Notes: a model not told the origin generated them from the letters alone. A stretch of DNA of 64,000 nt from Magnetovibrio sp. (GCA_028281525.1 JANQJR010000035.1:1-64000), one strand, 5' to 3'; shown: positions 1 through 8,904, counted from the first letter of the stretch. Numbers and translations: made by a program.

Positions 1-1
1 G

Positions 2-559
2 CAAGAACAGCTTCGTTATGCCCGCAAACGTTACCAAGATGCTTGCGTGGATGACCTGGCCAGCGCGTCCTATACCGATTACCGCGACAGCGAAGGCCAA
101 TACGACAAGCTGGTGTCCATCGAAATGTTTGAGGCCGTGGGCGAAGAAAACTGGGATACCTACTTTCAAACCGTCTTCGAGCGGCTGAAACCCGGCGGCA
201 CGGCGGTGTTGCAGGTCATCACCATCGACGAGGAGCGCTTCAAAACCTACCGCAAGGGCACGGACTTCATTCAGCGCTACATTTTCCCCGGCGGTTTCCT
301 GCCCAGCCCCGATGCGCTCAAGCAGGCCGTAACCCGCAACGGTTTGCAACTGGACCGCAGCCGCTTCTTCGGCCAATCCTATGGCCGCACCTGCGCGGAG
401 TGGCAGAAGTACTTCCAACACGCCTGGGATGATATCGAGCCGCAGGGCTACGACAAGAACTTCAAGCGCATGTGGGAATATTACTTGTCCTATTGCGAGG
501 CCGGGTTCAAGGCGGAGAGCGTTGATGTCGGTCTCTTCAAAATCGTCAAACCTGCATAA
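2..559 (+). CDS. Cyclopropane-fatty-acyl-phospholipid synthase-like methyltransferase (C-terminal part)
   Basis: The frame is open from the left edge, so only about the last 185 residues of a protein family usually near 400 residues are present. Family blocks are visible: SIEMFEAVG, then FERLKPGG (post-motif region of the SAM fold), then FIQRYIFPGGFLPS, which is typical of cyclopropane synthase and related fatty-acid methyltransferases, and YYLSYCEAGF near the end. Such enzymes transfer a carbon from SAM to the double bond of membrane phospholipid acyl chains at the cytoplasmic membrane face. The downstream MFS and DUF3833 genes overlap in series, indicating one operon. Similar sets occur in alpha- and gammaproteobacterial membrane-stress loci, so it may be a furan- or methyl-fatty-acid enzyme rather than a true Cfa. 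Confidence 0.85.
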   Translation, partial: QEQLRYARKRYQDACVDDLASASYTDYRDSEGQYDKLVSIEMFEAVGEENWDTYFQTVFERLKPGGTAVLQVITIDEERFKTYRKGTDFIQRYIFPGGFLPSPDALKQAVTRNGLQLDRSRFFGQSYGRTCAEWQKYFQHAWDDIEPQGYDKNFKRMWEYYLSYCEAGFKAESVDVGLFKIVKPA

Positions 560-1838
560 AACGCTTTATGCTCTGCCGGCATTCGTCCTGGCGCTACCGA
601 CCATACCGGTGTTCGTGCTGTTGCCGACGTTTTACGCCGAAACGGTCGGATTAGGCTTGGCGACCGTGGGCGCCGTGTTTCTGGGTCTGCGCATTTTGGA
701 TGTCGTCAGCGATCCGCTTTTGGGGTGGGTTTCGGATCATATCCCCGCCCGGCTGGGAAAGCGCAAACTGCCCATGGCCCTTGGCGGTCTGATCGGCGCA
801 CCGGCGTTGATCATGGTGTTTTCCCCCAGTCCCGGCATCACCGCCGCGTATCTGGTGGTTTGGGGCGCGCTGTTGTACCTGGCTTGGACCGCCATTCAGA
901 TTCCTTACGTGACGTGGGCCGTGGAGCTGGAGGGAGACTATGGGGAGCGCGCGAAACTCAACGGCCTGCGCGAAGGTTTCGGGCTGCTCGGCATTCTCGG
1001 CGCGGGCGCGGCCGGCATCGTCCTGGCGGACCTGGCTGAGCCGGAACGTTTTGAACTCATCGCCTGGGCAACGGTACTTCTGGGTGTTTTCGTTTTCATC
1101 GTGGCGCTCAAGTTCGTGCCGCAAGGCCGCGTGACGGCCTCGGCCCGGTCCCGGTCCCTCACGTTTCCGGTTGGCAATAAACTATTCCTCCGGGTGCTCG
1201 GCGCATGGTTTATCAACGGTTTCGCCAACGGCCTGCCCGCCGTGTGTCTGCCGTTGTTCCTGACCTACGTCATCGAAGCCGGCGACCAGCACAAGGCTAT
1301 GCTGTTGTTCGTCTATTTTCTGTTTGCCGTGCTCGGCATTCAGGGCTGGGTGTGGCTGGCCAGGCGCATTGGAAAACACACGGTGTGGTGTGTGTCGATG
1401 GCGACGGCGTGCATCGCGTTCGCTTGGGTGCCGTTGCTGGGCGCGGGAGATATCTTCGCTTTCGGGATCATCTGTGCGCTGACGGGCCTGACATTGGGCA
1501 GCGATCTGGCGCTGCCGCCGGCGATTCAAGCCGACTGCGCGGACTGGGACCGTTTGCGGTTTCGCCAGGAACGCACCGCGACTTTGTTTTCGTATTGGAG
1601 CATGGCGACCAAACTGGCCTTGGGCCTTGCCGTGGGCACGGCCTTCCCGGCGCTCGCCTATTTCGGTTTGAGCGAGGGCGACGCCCAAGCCTCGGACACG
1701 GCAAAAACCGCCCTGGTGGTGATCTATGCGGTGATTCCCATCGTACTGAAGGCATTCGCCGTCGCGATGATGTGGCGTTTTCCCATCACCTCTCGGCGTC
1801 ACGCCGCCATCCGTCGCGCCTTGGAGCGTAGAGCATGA
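525..1838 (+). CDS. MFS transporter, GPH-symporter-like
   Basis: A 437-residue polytopic membrane protein. I chose the ATG at 525, which overlaps the preceding gene by 35 bases; an upstream extension of the frame would only read through that gene. Near the N-terminus it carries DVVSDPLLGWVSDH followed by RLGKRKLP, the D-x(n)-G-x-x-S/D-(R/K)-x-G-R/K-R/K block between helices 2 and 3 of glycoside-pentoside-hexuronide type MFS carriers. About twelve hydrophobic segments follow. Its position between a lipid methyltransferase and a DUF3833 lipoprotein suggests a role in envelope lipid remodelling rather than sugar uptake, but the substrate cannot be read from sequence. Confidence 0.8.
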   Translation: MSVSSKSSNLHKTLYALPAFVLALPTIPVFVLLPTFYAETVGLGLATVGAVFLGLRILDVVSDPLLGWVSDHIPARLGKRKLPMALGGLIGAPALIMVFSPSPGITAAYLVVWGALLYLAWTAIQIPYVTWAVELEGDYGERAKLNGLREGFGLLGILGAGAAGIVLADLAEPERFELIAWATVLLGVFVFIVALKFVPQGRVTASARSRSLTFPVGNKLFLRVLGAWFINGFANGLPAVCLPLFLTYVIEAGDQHKAMLLFVYFLFAVLGIQGWVWLARRIGKHTVWCVSMATACIAFAWVPLLGAGDIFAFGIICALTGLTLGSDLALPPAIQADCADWDRLRFRQERTATLFSYWSMATKLALGLAVGTAFPALAYFGLSEGDAQASDTAKTALVVIYAVIPIVLKAFAVAMMWRFPITSRRHAAIRRALERRA

Positions 1839-2383
1839 AACGCAATCTGCCCGCACTGATCGTCCTCGTTGGTTTAACGGGGGTATTGATGGGATGCACG
1901 AGCATGAAACCCCAGGATTTTAGCAACGACACCCCGACCTTCGATCTGTTCGAATATTTCCAAGGCCAGACCCAGGCCTGGGGGCTGTTCGAAGACCGTT
2001 TCGGCACCGTGCGCCGGCAATTCCATGTGGCGATCACCGGCACCATCGAAGGAGATGAGATCGTTCTGGATGAGCGGTTCGTCTACAACGACGGCGAAAA
2101 GGACCAGCGCATCTGGACCATTCGTAGGACCGGCGACAATCTCTATGAAGGCCGCGCGGACGACGTGATCGGCGTGGCCCAGGGTGTGGCTGCGGGCAAT
2201 GCGCTGAACTGGCGCTACGACCTGGATCTACAGGTGGGCGATACGACCTACAAAGTGCACTTCAATGACTGGATGTTCCTGCAAGAAGGCGGCGTGATGA
2301 TCAACCGCGCGCGCGTCAGCAAATGGGGGCTGGAGATCGGCCAGGTGACCCTGTTCTTCCTCAAACCCGCAAACGACGCTTGA
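1835..2383 (+). CDS. DUF3833-family lipoprotein
   Basis: A 182-residue protein with a lipoprotein signal peptide: basic start (MKRN), hydrophobic core and lipobox LMGC, so the mature protein starts at Cys21. The remainder matches the DUF3833 pattern: YFQGQTQAWGLFEDRFG, then a repeated beta-strand core rich in Gly/Asp, with NWRYDLDL and FNDWMFLQ blocks. The start overlaps the upstream stop by four bases (ATGA), implying translational coupling. DUF3833 proteins recur beside cyclopropane-synthase-like enzymes; the function is unknown. The 3' end overlaps the convergent NTF2-like gene by 23 bases. Confidence 0.85.
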   Translation: MKRNLPALIVLVGLTGVLMGCTSMKPQDFSNDTPTFDLFEYFQGQTQAWGLFEDRFGTVRRQFHVAITGTIEGDEIVLDERFVYNDGEKDQRIWTIRRTGDNLYEGRADDVIGVAQGVAAGNALNWRYDLDLQVGDTTYKVHFNDWMFLQEGGVMINRARVSKWGLEIGQVTLFFLKPANDA

Positions 2384-2783
2384 TGACGCGCAACAAGACC
2401 CTGACGACGGGTAGCTTTTCGTAAAACTGTTCGGCCGCGTCCCAATGGTCGATGTGCGCACACACCCGGCCCTGGGCGTCGAAACGGATTTCGCTCATCC
2501 CCGTGACGGCCCAGTCCCCCAAAACCCTGACCCGGCACCGGAACGTCCAGCGCAGGAACAAAACGTCTCCGTCCCACGCCCGGTGCGTCACGTCGAAGGA
2601 TGGCTCCGTGACATCGCTGAGGGTTTTATCAAGCAATGCGCGAAACTTCTCGATCCCCGTGATGTCGTTGAAGGGGTCCTTGAACTTGACGTCCGGGCAG
2701 ACAAACGCGTCCATGCCCGTTATGGTCTCGGTGGACAGGTTTTCGAACATCCGGATGTAGCTTTGGGCGTTCTCAGATTTCAT
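2361..2783 (-). CDS. NTF2/SnoaL-like fold protein
   Basis: A 140-residue protein with the length and motif order of nuclear-transport-factor-2-like (SnoaL) proteins: an N-terminal helix pair, DVKFKDPFNDITG, GDVLFLRWTF and a closing block GRVCAHIDHWDAAEQFYEKLP. These cone-shaped folds are often small-molecule isomerases or binding proteins. It overlaps the SDR upstream by four bases, so both are probably co-translated. NTF2-like, SDR, DUF3833 and Cfa-like genes recur together in sigma-E/ChrR-type membrane oxidative-stress loci. No sigma factor or ChrR gene is visible in this window, so the regulation is inferred only from that recurrence. Confidence 0.75.
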   Translation of the reverse strand: MKSENAQSYIRMFENLSTETITGMDAFVCPDVKFKDPFNDITGIEKFRALLDKTLSDVTEPSFDVTHRAWDGDVLFLRWTFRCRVRVLGDWAVTGMSEIRFDAQGRVCAHIDHWDAAEQFYEKLPVVRVLLRVIKRRLRV

Positions 2784-3505
2784 GGTCCGGCGACTTTGCG
2801 CATCAGTTTGAAATAGGCCCGGTAGGGTAGCAGGCGCAGCAGTTTCATGCGACGCACAAACGGCGTGGGAAAGGCGATCTCAAAACGATCCGTTTCCAAG
2901 CCTTTTCGAATTTCGCGGGCCGCCGCGTCCGGTTCCATCAAGTACGGCATGGCGAAATCGTTTTTCGCCGTCAGGTCGCTTTGGACGAAACCGGGATTGA
3001 TCACCTGGACGGAGACCGGGCCGTCTTGCAACTCCGCGCGCAGGCTTTCGCAGAGCGAAATCAGGGCGGCCTTGCTGGGGCCGTATCCGGATGCGTTGGG
3101 CAGGCCGACATATCCGGCCAGGGACGCCACCACCGCCAAACGCCCGTTGCAAGCCTTCAAAACCGGCAACACGGTTTGGATACAGTTGAGCGTGCCGAAG
3201 TAGTTGACCTCCATGGTTCGGCGAAATTCATCCATGGAAGTCGCCGATGTGGGGCCAGGGCTATAATCACCGGCATTGAGGATCGCAATCTGCACAGGGC
3301 CTAAGTTTTGCACACAGGCGCGAACGTCACCCGAGTCCGTGATATCGCAGACGAACGCACTGATGTTCGATGCCTGTTTGCAAACGTCGTTGAGCTTGTT
3401 CTGATCGCGTCCGCTGATCACCACATTCCAGCCGTCGCGGGCGAAGGACAGGGCCAAGGCCTTGCCGATACCGCTACCGCCACCCGTGATCCAGACCCGT
3501 TTCAT
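2780..3505 (-). CDS. Short-chain dehydrogenase/reductase
   Basis: A 241-residue classical SDR. The Rossmann nucleotide-binding motif ITGGGSGIGKAL is at residues 6-17, the NAG motif (ILNAGDY) is near residue 75, a catalytic Ser is in VASLAG, and the catalytic Tyr/Lys pair is in SGYGPSKAAL near residue 143. It therefore should catalyse an NAD(P)-dependent oxidation or reduction of a hydroxyl/keto substrate. It is coupled to the NTF2-like gene downstream and overlaps the DUF6134-like gene upstream by four bases. Together with the convergent Cfa-like operon this suggests modification of a lipid-derived substrate, which remains inference. Confidence 0.85.
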   Translation of the reverse strand: MKRVWITGGGSGIGKALALSFARDGWNVVISGRDQNKLNDVCKQASNISAFVCDITDSGDVRACVQNLGPVQIAILNAGDYSPGPTSATSMDEFRRTMEVNYFGTLNCIQTVLPVLKACNGRLAVVASLAGYVGLPNASGYGPSKAALISLCESLRAELQDGPVSVQVINPGFVQSDLTAKNDFAMPYLMEPDAAAREIRKGLETDRFEIAFPTPFVRRMKLLRLLPYRAYFKLMRKVAGP

Positions 3506-4167
3506 CCATCGGCCTCACACGTCGTGCAGCGGTAATTGATGGTGGAGCCATCTTTGGCCTTGAACTGCAGTTTCACCCACCGGCCTTTGCGGTCGTACCA
3601 AACGGACGTATCGCGCAGATCGCCATTATAGTCGTAACGTACGGCCTGTACGTGACCTTGGGGCAGGGGCAGAGCTTCGGTGCCGCCGCGCTGAATGGTC
3701 ACATGGTTGATCCTGCCCGTCAGGGTATTGATCACCTTTTGATCCTGCACGACGGAGGCATTCCAGTGGTTGGTCGACAGGATGGAACCCTCGACGGTTT
3801 CGATTCCATCGGGGCCGCTCACGCGCAACAGATCATCGCTCGTGGTTGCGCTGACCTTGACTTCTTCATTGCCGTCGAGAACGCGGACTTTGAGATCATT
3901 GAGCCGATTGTCTCGCCACGTTTCGACGGACTTATAATCGAAGGCGTAGACCGGAAAGATCAGCACGAAAATTTCCAAGGACATTCTGGATGTCACAACC
4001 AGTTCGTCACCGATCTTGGCAAAGCGGGTTTCATGCTCCCCAACCACCTTGCCGTCGCGCACCACATCGAAACGAATGGTATCGCCATAAAGATTGATGG
4101 GATCCACGTCGGCCCGGGCGGAAAGCGGTGTGCAAGCGATGATGAAAGAAACGATCCAAACACGCAT
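3502..4167 (-). CDS. DUF6134-like secreted protein
   Basis: About 221 residues with a Sec signal peptide (MRVWIVSFIIACTPLSARA). I prefer the ATG at 4165-4167 over the one six bases upstream, because GAGGA lies eight bases before it and only two before the other. The mature part looks like an all-beta periplasmic protein: GKVVGEHETRF, YDYNGDLRDTSVWYDRKGRW and a terminal CTTCEADG with two cysteines. It resembles DUF6134/DUF3108-type proteins of unknown function. It is the first gene of a three-gene minus-strand operon with the SDR and NTF2-like genes, and its upstream region holds a structured element. Confidence 0.6.
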   Translation of the reverse strand: MRVWIVSFIIACTPLSARADVDPINLYGDTIRFDVVRDGKVVGEHETRFAKIGDELVVTSRMSLEIFVLIFPVYAFDYKSVETWRDNRLNDLKVRVLDGNEEVKVSATTSDDLLRVSGPDGIETVEGSILSTNHWNASVVQDQKVINTLTGRINHVTIQRGGTEALPLPQGHVQAVRYDYNGDLRDTSVWYDRKGRWVKLQFKAKDGSTINYRCTTCEADG

Positions 4168-4234
4168 GAGCATGGTCCTCGATCAGAAATGCATGTCCTT
4201 CATACGTTCCGGTTTTGGCGTTGGATCATATTAG

Positions 4235-4260
4235 GAAGCCCCCGGAAAACCGGGGGCTTC
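4235..4260. other. Perfect GC hairpin in the 4174-4565 spacer
   Basis: An 11-bp perfect inverted repeat (GAAGCCCCCGG with CCGGGGGCTTC, four-base loop) lies about 70 bases upstream of the DUF6134-like start. Neither strand has a T-run after it, so it is not a textbook intrinsic terminator. On the minus strand it would fold in the 5' leader of the DUF6134-like operon and could act as an attenuator or stabiliser. Confidence 0.6.
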
Positions 4261-4298
4261 TGAGGGAGGGTACGATAAAGTCCGGTACCTATGGATTG

Positions 4299-4448
4299 AG
4301 GCGATAGGCTCCTGCGCCTTGGTGCCATCGGATTTGGGCGGATGGCTCCTGCGCCCTTAAATTCTCACCCCGACGGAAAAAGACATGAACGGTGCGTGAA
4401 GGGGGAAGGGACCGTATGGGGGTAGCATGTCCTGCCCGCCGGGGTGAG
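4299..4448 (-). ncRNA. Candidate structured RNA in a 392-base spacer
   Basis: The spacer 4174-4565 has no convincing gene but has layered secondary structure. Arms 4364-4376 and 4436-4448 pair over 13 positions. The one non-Watson-Crick pair is A-C if the plus strand is transcribed but G-U if the minus strand is, which favours minus. Nested inside are GACATG/CATGTC (4382-4387 with 4426-4431) and ACGGT/ACCGT (4389-4393 with 4411-4415), with a C-rich minus-strand loop containing CCCTTCCCCC. Downstream on minus are two similar hairpins: GGGCG/CGCCC (4336-4340, 4352-4356) and AGGCG/CGCCT (4299-4303, 4315-4319). Each has an 11-base loop containing CAGGAGCC, and one stem pair differs in a compensatory way between the two copies. 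Confidence 0.5.
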
Positions 4449-4565
4449 TTATGTTTCTCTTTACGCGCACGCACGCCGATTGGATCACCGGGCATTTATT
4501 TTTTTTGAAAGGCGCAGTCCTGCTTGCAGCCGCGAGCAGGCATCGCGTTATGGGATCTGTGCCAT

Positions 4566-7500
4566 TCAAGGCTGGTTTTCGGCCATTGCCTTCACGGCGA
4601 CATAGTCGATTTTGCCGGTACCCAGCAGGGGAACCTTCTCAACGGTTAAAATCGTCTTCGGCACCATGATTTCGGCCATGCCTTTGGCTTGGGCATGGTG
4701 CACAAGGTCCATGCGCTCGGCTTCAGGATGGTTGGTGACCAAAATCAGTTGCTCGCCCTTGCGTGGATCAGGCAGGCTCGTGACCGCATGATCGAAGTCC
4801 GGCCACAGCTCGGACGCCGCCGCCTCCACCGCCGCCAGCGAAACCATTTCCCCGGCGATTTTGGCGAAACGCTTTGCCCGACCGCGGATACTGACGTAAC
4901 CGTTTGGGTCCAAGGACACGATGTCGCCGGTGTCATACCAGCCATCCGCAAGCGACTCCAAGGCGCCTGGATTGTCGACGCGCAAATAGCCTTTCATGAC
5001 GTTGGGGCCTTTCACCACCAGCCTCTTGCCGTCGTCGATGCCGGGCACGTCGTCGAGACGGACTTCCAGGCCGGGCAGCAAACGCCCGACGGTTCCGGCT
5101 TGATAATGCATCGGCGTGTTGACCGCCATCACCGGGGCCGTTTCGGTGGCGCCGTACCCTTCCATGATGCGCAGCCCGAATTTGTCCTGCCATACGGCGC
5201 GGGTCTCGTCCTTGATCTTTTCGGCGCCGGCGAACACATAGCGCAAACTGTAAAAATCGTAAGCATGGGCGACGCGGGCATAGCCCGCCAGAAACGTGTC
5301 CGTGCCGAACAGGATGGTGGCGTTGCGATCATACGCCAACGCCGGAATGATCCGGTAATGCAACGGCGAGGGATAGAGAAACGTTTTGATGCCCGACAGC
5401 ATCGGCAGCAACATTCCGCCCATGAGGCCGAAACTGTGAAAGATGGGCAGCGCATTGAACACCACATCGGTGGGGTTGAAATCGACCCGCGCGGCCAGTT
5501 GGTAGCGGTTGGCCAGCAGGTTGCGGTGGCTCAGAACCACGCCTTTGGGCGTGCCTTCCGATCCGGACGTGAACAGCACCACAGCCGGATCGTCAGGGGA
5601 AACGTCATACCTTTTGTGTAAGAGACCGGCCAAGGGGCGGGCCGCGAGGCCGATGAGTTTATCCAAAAGACCGATGTTTTCACGGACGTCTTCCAGGTAG
5701 ACGACATCATGGTCTTGGGCCAAGACCTGCACCGTATCGGCCAGTTTCGCCGCTTCGACAAAACGCCGGGCCGTCAAAATAGTCTTCACCTCCGCGGCCC
5801 GGCAGGCCGAGCGCATGTTGTCCAGGCCCGTCGCAAAATTCAGCATGGCGGGAACCCGACCATGCGCCTGCAAGGCAAAGAACGTGACCGCCGCGCCAAC
5901 GGTGTTGGGCAGCATCACACCGACATTTTCACCTCTCTCGGTGAACCGCGTGAGGTGCCGGCCCAGAATCTGCGAGCCGAGAACGACCCGGTCGTAATTG
6001 GCCGGGATGCGCTCTTGGTCTTCAACCACAGGCGCGCCTCCGCCATGCACCGTGCGCGCATCGAGAAACGCTTCATAGAGCGTCTGACCCGTGTCGCACG
6101 TGCGGAAGATCATGTCCGACATGATGTCGTAAAGCTGTTGGCCCGCCATTTGGCGGCGTTTGCGTCCAATCAAACCTTCCGGCAGTTTGAATGTCCGCGG
6201 TTCCAAGACCGTCAATGTGATTTTCGGGAACCAACGCAGCCGCACCTTGCCCTTGAGCCGTGAAAATTGCGAATACTGTGCGCCATCGATACGCACGGGT
6301 ACGATGGGCGCTTCAGCCTTATCGGCCACCATGCCGGGGCCATCGTAGACCTTCATCAAAGCCCCGGTGACGGTGATGCGCCCTTCGGGAAAAATCACAC
6401 ATCGTTTGCCCTCTTGCACCAGATGGATCAGCGCGCGGGTCGACAAGGGGTGAGAGGGGTCCAGGGGCTGCGCGTTCATCGCACCCAGGAACGGGCGGAC
6501 CCACCACCTCTTGGCGATGAATGTGTCGATGGCGAACGTCAGGCGGCCGGGCAGAAACGCGGCAATGAGGATACCGTCCAGAAACGACACGTGGTTAACC
6601 ACCACCAGAGCCTTGTCGCCGAGTTTGGTGAGGTTCTTCAGGCCGTTGACCTCGACCCGGTAAAACAGCTTCAACACGAAACGGATGATCGCCTTGAAGA
6701 CTTCCTCCGGCAGCAGCTTGCAGATGTACAAAGCGACGAGACCGTTGAGCACGGCGATGCCGAGAAAAATATCCAACACGCCGAAGCCGTATGCCAGCGC
6801 CGCGGAAGCGATCGCCGCGCCCACCACCATGAACAAGGCGTTCATGATGTTGTTGCCGGCGATGGTGCGCGAACGGGTTTCCGTGTCGCTGCGCGATTGC
6901 AAAAGGGCGTAAAGCGGCACGATATAGAGCCCGGCGGTAATGGAGATACCCAGCAGGTCGATGAGAATCCGCCACGACCCTGGCGCATGAAAAAACGCCA
7001 GCGCCCCCATCAGCTCTTGCTCTGGTGCCGGCAGTCCGGTGCTGGCGTACACCAGGTCCAAGGAAAACAGTGTGATGCCCAACGCGCCGAAGGGCACGTA
7101 TTTCGCCGAAACTTCACCTTTCAGCAACCGGTTGCACAGCATCGCACCGATGCCGATGCCGATGGAAAAGGTGGTCAGAAACAGCGTCACCACTTCTTCG
7201 TTGGCCCCCAGCACGTTTTTGGCATAGGCCGGAAACTGCGCCAGGAACGTCGCGCCGACCAGCCAAAACCAGGAAATGCCCAAGACGGTCATGTAGATGG
7301 TGCGCCGCGTCTTCAGCGCGGAGACGATGTCGAGCGTTGCGCTCAAAAAATTCGCATTGATTTGCAAATCCGGCGCGGCGGGCCCGGCCTTGGGGATGAA
7401 GAAACTGGCCGACAAACCCAAAGCCGCCACTCCCAACACCGCCGCCGAGACGACGGTGATGCCGAAGTCGGTCAAGATCAGCAGGCCGCCCGCGATGGTG

Positions 7501-7982
7501 CCGATCAGAATCGCCAAAAACGTCGCCGCACCGATCAAACCGTTGCCGGCGATCAATTCGTCTTCGTTCAGGTGCGTGGGCAGGATCGAGTACTTCACCG
7601 GCCCGAAAAACGCCGATTGCACCCCCATGAGAAACAGCACGAACATCAAAAAGAAACTATCGCCCAGATACAGGCCGAAAGCGCCCAGCGCCATGACCAG
7701 GACTTCGCCGGTTTTGATGATGCGGATCAGGCGAGATTTTTCCATACGGTCGGACAGCTGGCCCGCCGTCGCCGAAAACAAAAAGAACGGCAGGATAAAA
7801 ATGCCGGTGGCGAGGGTCACCAGGACCTGTCCGTCCAGGCCTTGCTCCCCCGCCAGGCGGAACAAAATCAGAATGGCGATGGCGTTTTTAAAAAGGTTGT
7901 CGTTGAGCGCGCCGAAGAACTGCGTGACGAACAAGGGCAGGAAGCGGCGCGTGCCCAACAGTGTGATTTCATTGCGGTGCAT
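4566..7982 (-). CDS. aas: LplT-Aas fusion: lysophospholipid MFS transporter / 2-acyl-GPE acyltransferase / acyl-ACP synthetase
   Basis: A 1138-residue three-domain protein. Residues about 1-420 form an MFS carrier like LplT (ALNDNLFKNA near the N-terminus). Residues about 440-630 form a PlsC-type acyltransferase with NHVSFLDG (the HX4D motif, near residue 461) and FPEGR. Residues about 650-1138 form an AMP-binding synthetase with LFTSGSEGTPKGV near residue 802 and YGATETAP near residue 945. Together they should flip lysophospholipids inward and re-acylate them using acyl-ACP made in situ. In enterobacteria LplT and Aas are separate; this fused form is common in alphaproteobacteria. The start overlaps the lipase stop by 14 bases, so the two are probably one operon. 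Confidence 0.93.
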   Translation of the reverse strand: MHRNEITLLGTRRFLPLFVTQFFGALNDNLFKNAIAILILFRLAGEQGLDGQVLVTLATGIFILPFFLFSATAGQLSDRMEKSRLIRIIKTGEVLVMALGAFGLYLGDSFFLMFVLFLMGVQSAFFGPVKYSILPTHLNEDELIAGNGLIGAATFLAILIGTIAGGLLILTDFGITVVSAAVLGVAALGLSASFFIPKAGPAAPDLQINANFLSATLDIVSALKTRRTIYMTVLGISWFWLVGATFLAQFPAYAKNVLGANEEVVTLFLTTFSIGIGIGAMLCNRLLKGEVSAKYVPFGALGITLFSLDLVYASTGLPAPEQELMGALAFFHAPGSWRILIDLLGISITAGLYIVPLYALLQSRSDTETRSRTIAGNNIMNALFMVVGAAIASAALAYGFGVLDIFLGIAVLNGLVALYICKLLPEEVFKAIIRFVLKLFYRVEVNGLKNLTKLGDKALVVVNHVSFLDGILIAAFLPGRLTFAIDTFIAKRWWVRPFLGAMNAQPLDPSHPLSTRALIHLVQEGKRCVIFPEGRITVTGALMKVYDGPGMVADKAEAPIVPVRIDGAQYSQFSRLKGKVRLRWFPKITLTVLEPRTFKLPEGLIGRKRRQMAGQQLYDIMSDMIFRTCDTGQTLYEAFLDARTVHGGGAPVVEDQERIPANYDRVVLGSQILGRHLTRFTERGENVGVMLPNTVGAAVTFFALQAHGRVPAMLNFATGLDNMRSACRAAEVKTILTARRFVEAAKLADTVQVLAQDHDVVYLEDVRENIGLLDKLIGLAARPLAGLLHKRYDVSPDDPAVVLFTSGSEGTPKGVVLSHRNLLANRYQLAARVDFNPTDVVFNALPIFHSFGLMGGMLLPMLSGIKTFLYPSPLHYRIIPALAYDRNATILFGTDTFLAGYARVAHAYDFYSLRYVFAGAEKIKDETRAVWQDKFGLRIMEGYGATETAPVMAVNTPMHYQAGTVGRLLPGLEVRLDDVPGIDDGKRLVVKGPNVMKGYLRVDNPGALESLADGWYDTGDIVSLDPNGYVSIRGRAKRFAKIAGEMVSLAAVEAAASELWPDFDHAVTSLPDPRKGEQLILVTNHPEAERMDLVHHAQAKGMAEIMVPKTILTVEKVPLLGTGKIDYVAVKAMAENQP

Positions 7983-8904
7983 GGATGAATCTCCCGCTTT
8001 TTAAAAACGACAAGACTTGGGACTGTGTCAACGGATGATTGTCGATCAGGCCGTGGGGAGAGGCGATCACCAGAAAGTCTTTGCTGTCCTGGAGCCGCGT
8101 TTCCCGAACGCTCACGACGCCGTCGTCATCACCCTCCAATATAGGATTGAAACCCACCCCGTCCCCGCGTCCCCCGGCGATGATGGCGAAGTCGATATCC
8201 GGAACGGCGAAGGTTTTGGCCTTGCCCGGCGTCAAATCCCGACCGGTCTCGGTGGTCAGCCAACCGTACACTTTGTTGTCTTGCAACAGGCGCGCAATGG
8301 CGGAGCCTTGATTGGGTGGCGCAATCATCACCAAGCGACGAAAGACAATGCTCGTTTCTTGCATCGACGCATGGTCGAGCAATTCACGCACCACCAGAGC
8401 CCCCATGGAATGGGTGACGAACGATACTTCTTTCACACCTTCTAAGTTTTCGATCAAACGCGCCAGATCGTCCGCATGGGCCGCAACGCCTTGGCGGGTG
8501 CTGGGATAGTTGATCGCGAAGGTTTCAAATCCGCCGGCTCTCAACGTCTGCTTCAGGCCATCGAACATACCGGCCGAACGGCCCAAGCCGTGAACCAGGA
8601 TGACCAGGTGCGGACTCTGAAACGTGGCGCCCTTGGTTTTTTTCGCGTCTCTTAGGGCCGCAAGGCACTCATCGTACGTTCCCCAGGCTTGACGCCAGTT
8701 GTCCCCATCCAAAAGGCGGTGGTGGCCGGTGAGAACGTTGCGCTGAAGCCGCCAAGCTCCAAGTGCGTGCACGTCGCTCCACACCTGCTTGCCGCCCAGG
8801 GTCGGGCTTGGAATGTTGGGCTCGCTCACGACCGTGTCTGCGCCGAACAGCGCCAAGACGATCAACACAATTGCGCCCGCCTTTCTGAACATGGCTTTAA
8901 ACAT
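7969..8904 (-). CDS. Alpha/beta-hydrolase lipase, exported
   Basis: A 311-residue protein with an N-terminal signal or anchor segment (GAIVLIVLALFGAD). The hydrolase core shows the oxyanion strand VILVHGLGRSAGMF near residue 103 and a nucleophile elbow THSMGAL with catalytic Ser, as in PGAP1/lipase-class proteins. Later YGWLTTE and SVRETR blocks precede a candidate catalytic His in SPHGLIDNH. It probably cleaves an ester of a lipid, which suits its partner: lysophospholipid products would be taken up and repaired by the LplT-Aas fusion that overlaps its end. The TetR gene upstream is five bases away on the same strand and may control it. Confidence 0.8.
   Translation of the reverse strand: MFKAMFRKAGAIVLIVLALFGADTVVSEPNIPSPTLGGKQVWSDVHALGAWRLQRNVLTGHHRLLDGDNWRQAWGTYDECLAALRDAKKTKGATFQSPHLVILVHGLGRSAGMFDGLKQTLRAGGFETFAINYPSTRQGVAAHADDLARLIENLEGVKEVSFVTHSMGALVVRELLDHASMQETSIVFRRLVMIAPPNQGSAIARLLQDNKVYGWLTTETGRDLTPGKAKTFAVPDIDFAIIAGGRGDGVGFNPILEGDDDGVVSVRETRLQDSKDFLVIASPHGLIDNHPLTQSQVLSFLKSGRFIHAPQ

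Noticed and set aside
4235..4260. Intrinsic terminator at the GC hairpin
   Set aside because: The 11-bp stem is strong but no T-run follows on either strand, and it lies upstream of, not after, the nearest minus-strand gene end.
6267..7988. Long open frame (over 570 codons) on the plus strand opposite the LplT-Aas fusion
   Set aside because: It is the antisense shadow of a clear three-domain gene in GC-rich DNA; its product is Arg/Gln/His-rich low-complexity sequence with no domain.
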